64,000 nucleotides of DNA from Dyella sp. C11 (GCF_003121485.1 NZ_QAVX01000002.1:62001-126000), one strand, 5' to 3'. Numbered from the stretch's first letter, positions 7,689 through 18,078 are shown. Numbers and translations: made by a program. The notes: generated by a model not told the origin, from the sequence alone.

Positions 7689-7704
7689 TGGCACGTCGCT
7701 TGCT
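7689..7704 (+). promoter_or_regulatory. Consensus sigma-54 promoter of the receptor-flgA operon
   Basis: TGGCACG-TCGC-TTGCT matches the -24/-12 consensus at every defined position, with GG and GC exactly 10 nt apart. Its predicted start point is near 7715, 54 nt before the receptor start codon. In Pseudomonas flgA belongs to the RpoN/FleQ class, which fits. It overlaps the start of the sigma-28-type site that follows. Confidence 0.8.
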
Positions 7705-7706
7705 TC

Positions 7707-7733
7707 TCAAGTTCCGACATTCGCCGCCGATGC
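7707..7733 (+). promoter_or_regulatory. Sigma-28-type promoter of the receptor gene
   Basis: TCAAGTTC, an 11-nt spacer and GCCGATGC match the FliA consensus at six of eight positions in each half. The expected start point is near 7740, about 30 nt before the receptor ATG and just upstream of its AGGAAGGA ribosome binding site. The -35 half begins 3 nt after the sigma-54 -12 element. Confidence 0.65.
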
Positions 7734-7768
7734 CGGAGGCGACCCTTATAGGAAGGAACGATCGACCC

Positions 7769-9076
7769 ATGAGTCTCATCTGGAGCCAGCATCTCGCCGA
7801 ACTCGCCAGCGCCGCCGCGGCAGGTGACAAGGCGAAGGTCGCGCAGCTGTCGACCCGCCACCCGCGCGCCGCGCAGGCGTTGGCGCCGTTGCTGGCGACC
7901 GTTTTCACCAGCCGGCCGCCAGCAGCCGTCGCCATGCAGACCATGGAGCAGCTGGGCCTGGTGCTTGGCGCCTCGCAGCAGCTGGCACGCGAGCAGGCGT
8001 CCATGCACCAGTCCGCGCAGCAGAGCCGGGAAGACGTCGGCCGTTTGACGGACGGCAGCGCCGGAATCTCGACGTCACTCCAGCAGATCGGCACCGGCCT
8101 GGACTATGCCCGCCAGACCGGCGAGTCCAGCGAACGCAGCGCCAGCGAGCTCGACGGCCAGCTGCGCCTGCTGCGCACCGCGCTGTCGGCCATGAACCGC
8201 AACCAGAGCAAGCTGGCCGAGCAGGTGGCGCAGATCCGCAAGCTCACCGGCGTGGTGCAGGAGATCGCCCACCAGACCAACCTCGTGGCACTCAATGCGG
8301 CCATCGAGGCGGCGCGCGCTGGCGAAGCCGGTCGCGGTTTCGCCGTGGTCGCGGACGAAGTGAAGCAGCTGGCCGAGAAGACCAGCCAGGCCACCAACGA
8401 AATCGAAGCCGTCACCGGCTCCATCGGCGAGTTCTCGCAGCAGCTCGATGGCGACGTGCAGCAGGGCCTGTCGCGCCTGGACCGCGCGCAAGGTGGCCTT
8501 ACGCAGACCGAGACCTCGCTGCGCGACAGCGGCGAAGCGCTGCGCCAGATCGGCGAGCGCATCGGCACCATGCACAAGAATCAGGATGCCCAGCACGCGC
8601 GTGCCGTGGCCGCACAGGCCGCGCTCGGTGCGTGGCATCGCCGGTCGGCCGAGGCCACGCGCCAGTCCGAGGCGTTGAGCCGCGGCGCCCTGCTTGGTCA
8701 TCGCCTCGCGCTGGAATGGCTGGAAACGGAAAGCGGCGAAGACCCCGCCAGCCTCAGCCTGACCGTTCGCGAGTCGGCGCAGGGTTTGCGCCAGGCGATG
8801 GAACTGGCATTGCAGGAACCTGCCGCGCTGGATCGTCGCTGGTTCGACACGCAGGCACTTACCCGCACGCTGGATCGCCTCACCGCAACCCGCAGCAGCA
8901 ACCCTGCCGCAGGCGCGCTGTCGGCTGCGGGTGCGCGCCTGCGCGAACAGGGCAATACCTTCGCCACGCTGCTGTGCGATGGCCAGCTCGATCAGGCCGG
9001 CCAGCTCATGCAGCAGCTCGAAGGCGAGCGCGAGGCCTTGCTGACCCAATTGAACGTGCTGCTGGCCGACCTATGA
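7769..9076 (+). CDS. Soluble methyl-accepting chemotaxis protein
   Basis: This 435-residue receptor has no signal peptide, transmembrane segment or HAMP domain, so it should be cytoplasmic. The conserved signalling hairpin occupies about residues 165-230 and contains [20 protein letters not shown] and [20 protein letters not shown]. The N-terminal ~100 residues are helical without a sensor domain I recognise. The C-terminal ~180 residues are also helical; I do not see the zinc-binding residues of a CZB domain. The start has a strong AGGAAGGA site. Its stop overlaps the flgA start by 4 nt (ATGA), so the receptor is translationally coupled to a P-ring assembly gene. Confidence 0.9.
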   Translation: MSLIWSQHLAELASAAAAGDKAKVAQLSTRHPRAAQALAPLLATVFTSRPPAAVAMQTMEQLGLVLGASQQLAREQASMHQSAQQSREDVGRLTDGSAGISTSLQQIGTGLDYARQTGESSERSASELDGQLRLLRTALSAMNRNQSKLAEQVAQIRKLTGVVQEIAHQTNLVALNAAIEAARAGEAGRGFAVVADEVKQLAEKTSQATNEIEAVTGSIGEFSQQLDGDVQQGLSRLDRAQGGLTQTETSLRDSGEALRQIGERIGTMHKNQDAQHARAVAAQAALGAWHRRSAEATRQSEALSRGALLGHRLALEWLETESGEDPASLSLTVRESAQGLRQAMELALQEPAALDRRWFDTQALTRTLDRLTATRSSNPAAGALSAAGARLREQGNTFATLLCDGQLDQAGQLMQQLEGEREALLTQLNVLLADL

Positions 9077-9765
9077 CCCCGCGTCCGCTGGCCCTGCTGC
9101 TGTTCGGCGCACTCGCGCTGCCCGCCCATGCCGCCGAACCGGCACAGGCGGCGCGCGTGGCGGCGGAACAGTGGCTGCTGGGCCAGTACCAGACGCCCGG
9201 CAGCCGTGTCGTTGCGCAGGCAGCGGAACTGGATACGCGCACGCTGCAGCTCACGCCCTGCCCCGCCGCGCTCAAGGTGGGCCTGCAGGCCGGTGCCCGG
9301 CTCATGCCACGCATGAACGTGCTGGTGCAGTGCCCGGGCACGGATGGTTGGACCATGCATGTACCGGTGCAGCTCCAGGTATTCCGGCAGGTGCTGGTGG
9401 TGGTGCATCCGCTCCAGCGCGGCGACGGCATCCGTGCCGACGACGTGCACAGCGAAGAACGCGACATCACACGCCTGGGTTATGGCTACATCGACAACAT
9501 GGCGGAGCTGGAAGGACGTACGCTGTCACGCGCCCTGGGTGCTGGCAGCGTGGTAACGCCAGCCGCCCTGGGCGGACGCAGCGCCGTGAAGGCCGGGGAC
9601 CAGGTACAGCTGGTGTCCCGCCTGAACGGCATCGAGGTACGTGCCAGCGGCGTCGCGCTGGGTGGCGGGGACAGCGGTTCGCGCCTGAAGGTGCGCAACG
9701 GCAGCTCCGGCAAGGTGATCGATGCGATGGTGATGGCGCCGGGCGAGGTGCTTGCCCTTCCCTGA
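9073..9765 (+). CDS. flgA: FlgA, flagellar P-ring assembly chaperone
   Basis: FlgA is a periplasmic chaperone for assembly of the FlgI P-ring. The 230-residue protein starts with a signal peptide ([21 protein letters not shown]). It contains SAF-like and FlgA C-terminal domains with [39 protein letters not shown] and the terminal [17 protein letters not shown] (compare VRNxSSGKVVxG in the family). The ATG overlaps the receptor stop by 4 nt. flgM follows after 81 nt but has its own promoter. Confidence 0.93.
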   Translation: MTPRPLALLLFGALALPAHAAEPAQAARVAAEQWLLGQYQTPGSRVVAQAAELDTRTLQLTPCPAALKVGLQAGARLMPRMNVLVQCPGTDGWTMHVPVQLQVFRQVLVVVHPLQRGDGIRADDVHSEERDITRLGYGYIDNMAELEGRTLSRALGAGSVVTPAALGGRSAVKAGDQVQLVSRLNGIEVRASGVALGGGDSGSRLKVRNGSSGKVIDAMVMAPGEVLALP

Positions 9766-9783
9766 ACCCGTCGCAAGAACCAT

Positions 9784-9810
9784 TAAAGTTTGTGGCCGCC
9801 CGGCCGATCC
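9784..9810 (+). promoter_or_regulatory. Sigma-28 promoter of flgMN
   Basis: TAAAGTTT, an 11-nt spacer and GCCGATCC match the enteric FliA consensus at all eight -35 positions and six of eight -10 positions. The start point would be near 9817, 30 nt before flgM. FliA-dependent transcription of its own anti-sigma factor is the established arrangement in other species. Confidence 0.85.
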
Positions 9811-9846
9811 TGTCATCAACAGGGCCAGAAACAAGAGAACGGACCC

Positions 9847-10170
9847 ATGAATACCACTATCTCGAACAACGGTTTGCCCAAGCTTCCCCAGGCCCCCACC
9901 GGCCAGGGCAGCAGCGCTACGCAGGGCACTTCCACCACCACGGCGAGCGACGCCACCACCAGCAGCGCGGGCACCAACGACCGCGTGCAGCTGACCGACT
10001 CCGCTCGCGCCCTGCAGGAAGCATCCCGCACGAACAGCGGTGCCACCATGGACACGAAAAAGGTCGAGCAGATTCGCCAGTCGCTGGCGAACGGCACGTA
10101 CAAAGTCGACGCGGGTCGCATCGCCGACCGCATGATCTCGCTCGACAACCAGCTCAACGGCAAGTCATGA
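9847..10170 (+). CDS. flgM: FlgM, anti-sigma-28 factor
   Basis: FlgM binds FliA (sigma-28) in the cytoplasm and is exported through the completed hook, releasing late-gene expression. The 107-residue product has a disordered Ser/Thr/Gly-rich N-terminal half. The C-terminal half carries the sigma-binding helices, seen as DRVQLTDSARALQEA and the family motif VEQIRQSLANGTYKVDAGRIADRMI. The start is placed at MNTTISNNGLPK, with an AGAGAACGGA purine tract upstream. It overlaps flgN by 4 nt (ATGA) and follows a near-consensus sigma-28 promoter. Confidence 0.95.
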   Translation: MNTTISNNGLPKLPQAPTGQGSSATQGTSTTTASDATTSSAGTNDRVQLTDSARALQEASRTNSGATMDTKKVEQIRQSLANGTYKVDAGRIADRMISLDNQLNGKS

Positions 10171-10613
10171 ACGCATCCCTGCAAGCCGAACTGGACCATG
10201 CCCTGACGGCTGCGGTCGACGAGATGCGGCTGGCAGTGGACCAATTGGTGGATGCGCTCCACACCGAGCGCAATGCGCTGGAAACCGCCGACGTCGACGC
10301 GCTGAACAAGTCCGGCGCCAGCAAGCACGAACTTATGATGCGGCTGGAGCAGCTCGACAGCGAACGCGTGCAGCTGAGCCAGGGCGCGCCGGAAGCCAGC
10401 CGCGCACTGGCGCCCAAGTGGCAAGACATCCTGCAGTCGCTGCGCGCCTGCCAGCAGCTCAACCAGCGCAACGGCTACCTCGTCGGTATCCGCCTGCAGC
10501 AGGTACGCAAGGCACTGGCGGTGCTCACCGGCAACGAAACCGAAGCAAGCGTGTACGGCCGCGCGGGTGACCTGCGCACGAGCCTGCGTTCGCAACCGTT
10601 GGCCGAAGCCTAG
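10167..10613 (+). CDS. flgN: FlgN, hook-filament junction export chaperone
   Basis: FlgN is the cytoplasmic export chaperone for FlgK and FlgL. The 148-residue, almost wholly helical product has the usual FlgN length. It shows a long N-terminal helix (residues about 5-60) and the RNGYLVGIRLQQVRKALAVLTG region with the terminal YGRAGDL motif seen in family members. Its ATG overlaps the flgM stop by 4 nt, the standard flgM-flgN coupling. Confidence 0.92.
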   Translation: MNASLQAELDHALTAAVDEMRLAVDQLVDALHTERNALETADVDALNKSGASKHELMMRLEQLDSERVQLSQGAPEASRALAPKWQDILQSLRACQQLNQRNGYLVGIRLQQVRKALAVLTGNETEASVYGRAGDLRTSLRSQPLAEA

Positions 10614-10689
10614 GCCTCGTTTTTTCACGTCTTTGTTTGTCGGCGGTAGACGCCGCCCCACTCAACCACTGCGACCACATCGACCGACC

Positions 10690-11946
10690 ATGAGCGAAGC
10701 TGCGGCCATCCCCTCTGCCCAGGACGTCTCCGCCGCCAGCGAACTGCCGCTGCCGGTGATTCGCCTGCCCATGCTGGACAGCAAGCGCGAACTCTTCGCC
10801 TACGAGATCGTGTTCCAGAACGATGCGGAAGACGAAGACGTATTGATGCGCCGTGCGCTGGCCACCATCACCGACGGCGCGCTCGCGCGCCTGGTGCGCG
10901 GCAACCGCACCTTCCTCAAGCTCACGCACGAGCTGCTGATGGAAGAAACCGACGTGCTGCAGCATCAGCCGCGCTTCGGCGTGCTGCTGCGTCCGGAAGC
11001 GGCTTCCGATATCGCGCTGGTGGAACGTCTTGCGCGCATGGCGCAGCGCGGTTGCCCGCTGATGCTCGATGCCGGCGACACTACCCTCGAATTCAATCCG
11101 GCGGTGGAGCCGCTGCTCAAGATCGTGCAGTTCGTGCGCCTTGATGCCAGCAAACTCGACCCGGCCACGCTGCGCTCGCGCAGCGAATACCTGCATGCGC
11201 GCGGCACGCACGTCGTTGCCGGCCATGTGGACGATCACGACACCTATCACCGTTGCGAATCGCTGCCGTTGCAGGCGATCCAGGGCCAGTTCCTGCTCAA
11301 GCCCGAACCGGTGGCCGTACCCGTGCTCGCCGCCAGCCGCCTGAGCCTGCTGCGCCTGATGAAGGCGCTGCAGGAAGGCAACCCGGGACCGGTCGAGCTG
11401 GGCCAGATCGTGCGCGACGACGCCATCCTCAGCTACAAGCTGCTGGGCTGCGTGAACTCCGCGTACTTCGCGCTGCCGCGCCAGCTCAAGTCCGTGCAGC
11501 AGGCTGCGATCTTCTTTGGCGCTGCCCGCCTGCGCAACTGGATCTACACCATGGCACTCAGCGGCACCGGCGATCGTCCGCCGGAACTGCTGCGCGCCGC
11601 GCTGATTCGCGCACACATGTGCGAAAAGCTTGCCCAGCACATGCCGTCCGAACAGCGTGAAATGGCCTTCACCGCCGGCCTGTTCTCGCTGCTGGACGCG
11701 ATGATGGAAGCACCGATGGATTTCGTGCTGTGGCACCTGCCGCTCGCTCGCGAAATCAGCAGCGCCCTGCTGGAAAACAAGGGCCCGTTCGCTCCGTTGC
11801 TGGAACAGATCCGCGACTGGGAAGCCGGCAACCTGCGCGGCGGCGAAGTGCAGCCGCAGGTGATCCGTCGCATGGCGGCGATCTACCTGGAAGCCACGCA
11901 GTGGGCGGATCACGTCTACGCGTTTGCCGACCAGCGCCCGAACTGA
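10690..11946 (+). CDS. HDOD-domain signalling protein with degenerate EAL-like N-terminus
   Basis: The 418-residue protein resembles the YuxH/CdgJ class. An N-terminal EAL-like module (about residues 20-205) reads LFAYEIVFQN where an active enzyme would have the Glu-Ala-Leu core, and I cannot find the catalytic acidic residues, so phosphodiesterase activity is unlikely. A C-terminal HDOD domain (about 215-405) carries LGQIVRDDAILSYKLLGCVN and FFGAARLRNWIY. Proteins of this class affect motility and c-di-GMP signalling in other gammaproteobacteria. It lies 76 nt downstream of flgN on the same strand, which suggests a flagellum-related role. Confidence 0.85.
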   Translation: MSEAAAIPSAQDVSAASELPLPVIRLPMLDSKRELFAYEIVFQNDAEDEDVLMRRALATITDGALARLVRGNRTFLKLTHELLMEETDVLQHQPRFGVLLRPEAASDIALVERLARMAQRGCPLMLDAGDTTLEFNPAVEPLLKIVQFVRLDASKLDPATLRSRSEYLHARGTHVVAGHVDDHDTYHRCESLPLQAIQGQFLLKPEPVAVPVLAASRLSLLRLMKALQEGNPGPVELGQIVRDDAILSYKLLGCVNSAYFALPRQLKSVQQAAIFFGAARLRNWIYTMALSGTGDRPPELLRAALIRAHMCEKLAQHMPSEQREMAFTAGLFSLLDAMMEAPMDFVLWHLPLAREISSALLENKGPFAPLLEQIRDWEAGNLRGGEVQPQVIRRMAAIYLEATQWADHVYAFADQRPN

Positions 11947-11974
11947 TCCCTGCCATCGCGCGTACAGCCACATT

Positions 11975-12047
11975 GTGGGAGCGCACCCTGTGCGCGACCG
12001 CAGCGCCTCCCTGTACCAGGCTTGTCGCGCACAGGGTGCGCTCCCAC
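11975..12047. repeat. REPIN-like palindrome R1
   Basis: Left arm GTGGGAGCGCACCCTGTGCG (extended to GCGAC) is paired with its inverted right arm at 12024-12047 across a 25-nt centre. The GTGG head plus an inner hairpin is the layout of a REP sequence; two inverted REPs make a REPIN. This copy has GTGG-type arms on both sides. Confidence 0.85.
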
Positions 12048-12162
12048 AGTGGGGGCTTTGGCTTCTACGACATCACGCGACCATCGCGCGCAAGCTCCAC
12101 ACCGCCAAACCCATGCCGGCCAACGCGCGAACTAATCCCGACTGACGAGTCAGAGGCACACT

Positions 12163-12242
12163 GTAGGAGCGCACCTTGTGCGCGACCGCAGCGCTTCGTT
12201 GTACCGCTCCGCAGGACTGTCGCGCACAAAGTGCGCTCCTAC
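12163..12242. repeat. REPIN-like palindrome R2
   Basis: Both arms are of the GTAG type (GTAGGAGCGCACCTTGTGCG at the left, its inverse with AAAGTGCGCTCCTAC at the right). Its left arm and centre are nearly identical to those of R3. Confidence 0.85.
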
Positions 12243-12334
12243 AGTTCCAGGTCGGCATCACGCAGCCTCCGCAGCGCCAACCCCATGCCGGCCAGCGCGC
12301 GAACTAATCCCAACTGACGAGTCAGAGGCACACT

Positions 12335-12414
12335 GTAGGAGCGCACCTTGTGCGCGACCGCAGCGCTTCGTTGTACCGCTCCGCAGGACTGTCGCGCACA
12401 GGGTGCGCTCCCAC
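12335..12414. repeat. REPIN-like palindrome R3 (hybrid arms)
   Basis: The left arm and centre match R2 (GTAG type), while the right arm (AGGGTGCGCTCCCAC) and the bases after it match R1 (GTGG type). The copy therefore looks like a recombinant of R1 and R2. Confidence 0.85.
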
Positions 12415-12439
12415 AGTGGTGGCTTTGGCTTCTACGACA

Positions 12440-13456
12440 TCACGCGGCGGTTGCGCGCAGCCTCCACACCGCCAGCCCCATGCCGGCCAGCGCCAGCAGG
12501 AACCATGCACCGCCCACGGCCATGTCGGTGCCCAGCCACATCACGCAGGCCACGGCAGACACCAGCAACGTACCGCTTCCCACGGCAAGCAACATGTCGT
12601 GATGCGTGCGGGGACGCTCGGGCAACAACAGCAACGCACCGAGTATCGCCAGCAGCAGCGAAGCGATGCGGCGCAGCCACACGAACGACGGCGGCGCGGG
12701 AACATCGGGCACCACGTCCACCAGTGAACGTTCACCCACCTGCACGTCGAAACCCTTGCCGTCCATCGCACTCATCGACGGCACCAGTTGGTCGCCGCTG
12801 ATCTGCGCGAACACCGTCACCACCTGCGATGGGATGGCTTCCCAGCTCACGCGCAGATCACCCAAACGCGGTTGCTCGGGGTGAATGCTGGTCGTGAAAT
12901 AGTTGCCGTTGCCCGAAAAGCTCGCGGCCAGGTTGGCAGGCAGCGTCTTGATGTCGGGCGTGATCTGCTCACCGCCCGGCAGCGCATGCAGCAGCGGCGG
13001 CGACATCGAGTAATTGCCCACGCGCACCTGTCCGGCGTCGAATTGCTTGCCTTCCAGCGGAAAGCGCTCCGGGTTCAGATGGCCAGACGGCTGTGCGAAT
13101 CGACGCGAATCGACCGGACGATCCACCCAGTCCAGCTCGTAATGCACATCTCCACCGACACGGATTTCCCGCCACTGGAACATCTCCACGTGACGGATCA
13201 TCACCGGCGCATGCGTGTGCTGGCCAAACTCGGGATCGAACGGTTCCTCCACCACGCGCACCGGCCCGGTGACACGCACCAGGTTGCCGTGATGGCCTGC
13301 GCCAGGCGCACCACCGTCGCCAAGATCAAGAATCTGCCCGCCGTGACGGTCGGATGCATGACGATTGTCGAGCAGGCCCTGCTCGGTCATCGCCACCAGT
13401 CCCGCACCCGCAAGCAACAGCAGCACACCCAGTATGCGTCCCAACCAAGGCTGCAT
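12440..13456 (-). CDS. TMEM43 (LUMA)-family membrane protein
   Basis: The 338-residue protein has one N-terminal membrane span (about residues 7-25), a large extracytoplasmic domain, and three closely spaced hydrophobic segments at about residues 255-335. The motif HVEMFQWRE around residues 88-96 corresponds to the EMYQW-type signature of the TMEM43 family, a membrane-protein family shared by bacteria and animals whose bacterial role is unknown. The gene lies 27 nt downstream of the hydrolase gene, at the end of the ferredoxin-ggt-hydrolase run. Its last codons recur twice in the downstream spacer array. Confidence 0.8.
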   Translation of the reverse strand: MQPWLGRILGVLLLLAGAGLVAMTEQGLLDNRHASDRHGGQILDLGDGGAPGAGHHGNLVRVTGPVRVVEEPFDPEFGQHTHAPVMIRHVEMFQWREIRVGGDVHYELDWVDRPVDSRRFAQPSGHLNPERFPLEGKQFDAGQVRVGNYSMSPPLLHALPGGEQITPDIKTLPANLAASFSGNGNYFTTSIHPEQPRLGDLRVSWEAIPSQVVTVFAQISGDQLVPSMSAMDGKGFDVQVGERSLVDVVPDVPAPPSFVWLRRIASLLLAILGALLLLPERPRTHHDMLLAVGSGTLLVSAVACVMWLGTDMAVGGAWFLLALAGMGLAVWRLRATAA

Positions 13457-13483
13457 TGTGGCCCCTCCCCCTGTGGGCGACCG

Positions 13484-14335
13484 TCAGGCCGCCTGTCCTC
13501 GCATGTCGTGCTTTTCTTCCGTGGTGCCGTAACGACCCTTTTCGTCCCGCACCACGCGCGCCACCGCGCAATCGTGATCATGCGTGAAGAACAACCGCAC
13601 GTCGCGGGCCAGCTTGTCGTCCAGGAAAGCGCGTTTTTCCTCGATCAGCTTTTCCGGGTACCGGTCGTAACCCATGGTAATGGGCAAATGCACCCAGAAG
13701 CGGCCGGGGATGAGATCGGCACAGAACACCACTCCGCCCACCTCGGCCAGCATCAGGCCGGGCGTATGGCCGTCCGAATAGCTGAACCGCACGGCATTGC
13801 CCAACGCTTTGGAATGCTCGCCTTCCACGCGCTCCAACCGCCCGCTGGCTTCCAGCAAGGGCTGCAGCTCCGGCACGAACGACGCACGATCTCGCGGATG
13901 TGGCGACAAGGCCCTGCGCCAATGCTCCGCACCGACGATGTAGGTGGCGTTCGGAAACAGCAGGCGCGGCGCCTGCCCTTCTTCCCAAGCCGCGAGCAGG
14001 CCACCGGCATGGTCAAAGTGCAGATGCGACAGCACCACGGCATCGATGTCTTCGTGCGTGAGCCCCGCTTCCGCCAGCGAATCGAGCAGCACGTGGCGGT
14101 CTTCCACCACGCCATAGCGCTCGCGCAGCGCGGGTTCGAAGAAGGCGCCAATGCCGGTTTCGAACAGCACGTTCTTGCCGTTCAGCCCCTTCACCAGCAG
14201 GCAGCGGCAGGCGAGCGGAATGCGGTTCTCCGCATCCGGCGCAATCCAGCGCGACCACAGCGCCCGAGGCGCGTTGCCGAACATGGCACCGCCATCAAGC
14301 TTCTGCGAATTGCCGACAAGAGACCAGAGTTCCAC
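13484..14335 (-). CDS. Metallo-beta-lactamase-fold hydrolase
   Basis: The 283-residue protein carries the metal-binding motif [10 protein letters not shown], with His104, His106, Asp108 and His109. Further family elements are GHTPGLML near residue 190 and the late ligand region FTHDHD near 255, so two metal sites are plausible. Substrate is unknown; quorum-quenching-lactonase-like and other MBL hydrolases share this layout. I use the GTG at 14333-14335 (reading [19 protein letters not shown]), which has GCGAGG 7-8 nt upstream. Its N-terminus is duplicated just upstream at 14430-14492, suggesting the gene once began directly after ggt. Confidence 0.82.
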   Translation of the reverse strand: MELWSLVGNSQKLDGGAMFGNAPRALWSRWIAPDAENRIPLACRCLLVKGLNGKNVLFETGIGAFFEPALRERYGVVEDRHVLLDSLAEAGLTHEDIDAVVLSHLHFDHAGGLLAAWEEGQAPRLLFPNATYIVGAEHWRRALSPHPRDRASFVPELQPLLEASGRLERVEGEHSKALGNAVRFSYSDGHTPGLMLAEVGGVVFCADLIPGRFWVHLPITMGYDRYPEKLIEEKRAFLDDKLARDVRLFFTHDHDCAVARVVRDEKGRYGTTEEKHDMRGQAA

Positions 14336-14429
14336 GTCAAATACCTCGCGTTGCCACGGATTCGCCGGGAGCGAATCCGGACGCCAAAGGCGGCCCCGCG
14401 CGCAGCGCGGGGTGAGGCCCATGGATGGG
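14336..14429. other. 94-bp insert with two hairpins between a gene fragment and the intact hydrolase gene
   Basis: The segment contains GGATTCG-CCGGGAG-CGAATCC (about 14358-14378) and CCCCGCGC-GCA-GCGCGGGG (about 14394-14412). It is bracketed by two copies of the hydrolase gene's 5' end, as an insertion with flanking duplication would be. I see no transposase or recognisable mobile element. Confidence 0.5.
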
Positions 14430-14492
14430 CCGAACAAACATGGCGCCGCCATCAAGCTTTTGCGAGTTGCCGATGAGCGACCACCATTCCAT
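14430..14492 (-). pseudogene. Duplicated 5' fragment of the hydrolase gene
   Basis: Starting from an ATG at 14490-14492, the minus strand reads [19 protein letters not shown] before losing similarity. The intact gene reads [19 protein letters not shown], 16 of 19 identical. The ATG lies only 2 nt after the ggt stop, as expected for an original operon junction. The reading frame continues through the insert into the intact gene, so a longer N-terminally extended protein of 333 or so residues is formally possible but unlikely. Confidence 0.7.
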
Positions 14493-14494
14493 CG

Positions 14495-16503
<2,009 letters not shown>

Positions 16504-16633
16504 TTACACGGTACGGCAACACGGGACGGGCAGTTAAGGGGCGAGAGCCGAGTTATGAGGGCGCAAAAGTCCAACCACCAGAGGCTGCTGCATATCTTTG
16601 ACAAAGCGTCTTCCGCCTCTCGCCTCTCGCCCC

Positions 16634-16671
16634 AAAAACCAAAAGCCCGCGGCGCTTGCGCGCCGCGGGCC
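16634..16671 (-). terminator. Rho-independent terminator of the lipoprotein gene
   Basis: A GC-rich stem of about 11 bp (GCCCGCGGCGC paired across a CTTG loop) is followed on the minus strand by CTTTTGGTTTTT. It begins 27 nt after the stop of the gene that ends at 16698. Confidence 0.85.
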
Positions 16672-16697
16672 CTGGAATCGCCCCGGAAAACCGGAAC

Positions 16698-17192
16698 TTA
16701 CATGTTCACATAGCGGATGGTGGCACCGGTCGGCTGCAGCACCGTGGTCACCTTGTCCTTGTCGCCGGCATCGCCGATCACCAGCACGATCACGTCCTTG
16801 AACGCGCCCGGCTTGGCGTCCTTGAAGGCATCGGTGACGAACTCGGCGGTCTTGGCCGAATCCGGGCCGGCGAACACCAGCATGTTGCCCGGCAGTACGC
16901 CGCGGGCGACGGTGTCCTGCACCTGCTCGAGCTGACGCTGACGCAGCGCATTGGCGTCGTCGTTGTCGCCGGCCGGCACCAGGTACGGGAACGGACGGTC
17001 AGCCGTCATGCCCTGCATGTTCTTCTGGACGATCTGGCCGAGGTAGGCGTTCCACGCCTTGGTGTCGTTCGGATCGCTCGGCTTGGTCGCGGCGGCGACC
17101 TGTTCGGTCGGCTGCTGCTGGGATTCGTCCTGCTGGCTGCAGGCGGCGAGGCCGGTGATCGCGAGGGCGGCGAGGAGAGCGTACTTGTACAT
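16698..17192 (-). CDS. Putative lipoprotein of unknown function
   Basis: The 164-residue product starts MYKYALLAALAITGLAACSQ, a signal peptide ending in a lipobox (LAAC), so Cys18 should be lipidated. The mature part begins with a Gln/Ser-rich linker followed by NDTKAWNAYLGQIVQKNMQG and a compact domain rich in Asp and Val. I do not recognise the family. AAGGTG precedes the ATG by 6 nt and a strong terminator follows, so it is a single-gene transcription unit. Confidence 0.8.
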   Translation of the reverse strand: MYKYALLAALAITGLAACSQQDESQQQPTEQVAAATKPSDPNDTKAWNAYLGQIVQKNMQGMTADRPFPYLVPAGDNDDANALRQRQLEQVQDTVARGVLPGNMLVFAGPDSAKTAEFVTDAFKDAKPGAFKDVIVLVIGDAGDKDKVTTVLQPTGATIRYVNM

Positions 17193-17523
17193 GGTGGTCA
17201 CCTTGGATGGTGGAATTCTTGGAATGGACAATCCATTGGATGACTGGACCATACGACCGTCTGTGACGGAACCGGTGGACCGGGAGTATGGGCGGCGAAA
17301 CGCAACCTCATTCCCCTGGTCCGCGGCAAGCGACTGTCCTGTCCGCAGGATGCCCGCGAGGATACACGAGCCCGCGCCCACCGGACACCGTGGGGCATGC
17401 TGCGCTGCGGTGGGCCGGCAGCCGCTGTTCTGTGGGAGCGCACCCTGTGCGCGACTATCCTTGCAGGGCGGTATCGAGGGCTGCAGTCGCGCACAGGGTG
17501 CGCTCCCACAGCGATCGTCAACT
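17193..17523. other. 331-bp spacer upstream of the lipoprotein gene
   Basis: The right half holds REPIN-like palindrome R4. The left ~240 nt must contain the lipoprotein promoter, but I cannot assign -35 and -10 boxes with confidence. No gene is visible. Confidence 0.6.
17432..17509. repeat. REPIN-like palindrome R4
   Basis: Both arms are of the GTGG type (GTGGGAGCGCACCCTGTGCG and its inverse at the right), around a 30-nt centre unrelated to those of the other copies. It ends 14 nt from the coaD stop and may serve as its transcription terminator. Confidence 0.85.

Positions 17524-18078
<555 letters not shown>

Larger units (their letters stand above)
11931..12494. repeat. Tandem triplication of the convergent spacer between the HDOD and TMEM43-like genes
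   Basis: The HDOD gene (plus) and the TMEM43-like gene (minus) converge here. Between them the unit [HDOD 3' end]-[REP pair]-[TMEM43-like 3' end] occurs three times. Vestigial TMEM43-like 3' ends with in-frame stops lie at 12073-12127 (reading ALAGMGLAVWSLRAMVA-stop on the minus strand; the intact gene has ALAGMGLAVWRLRATAA-stop) and about 12258-12300. Vestigial HDOD 3' ends (GCGCGAACTAATCCC; intact gene GCGCCCGAACTGATCCC) start at 12125 and 12297, a 172-nt period. The intact genes share the octamer CCAGCGCC at 11931-11938 and 12487-12494, where the copies are joined. Confidence 0.85.
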
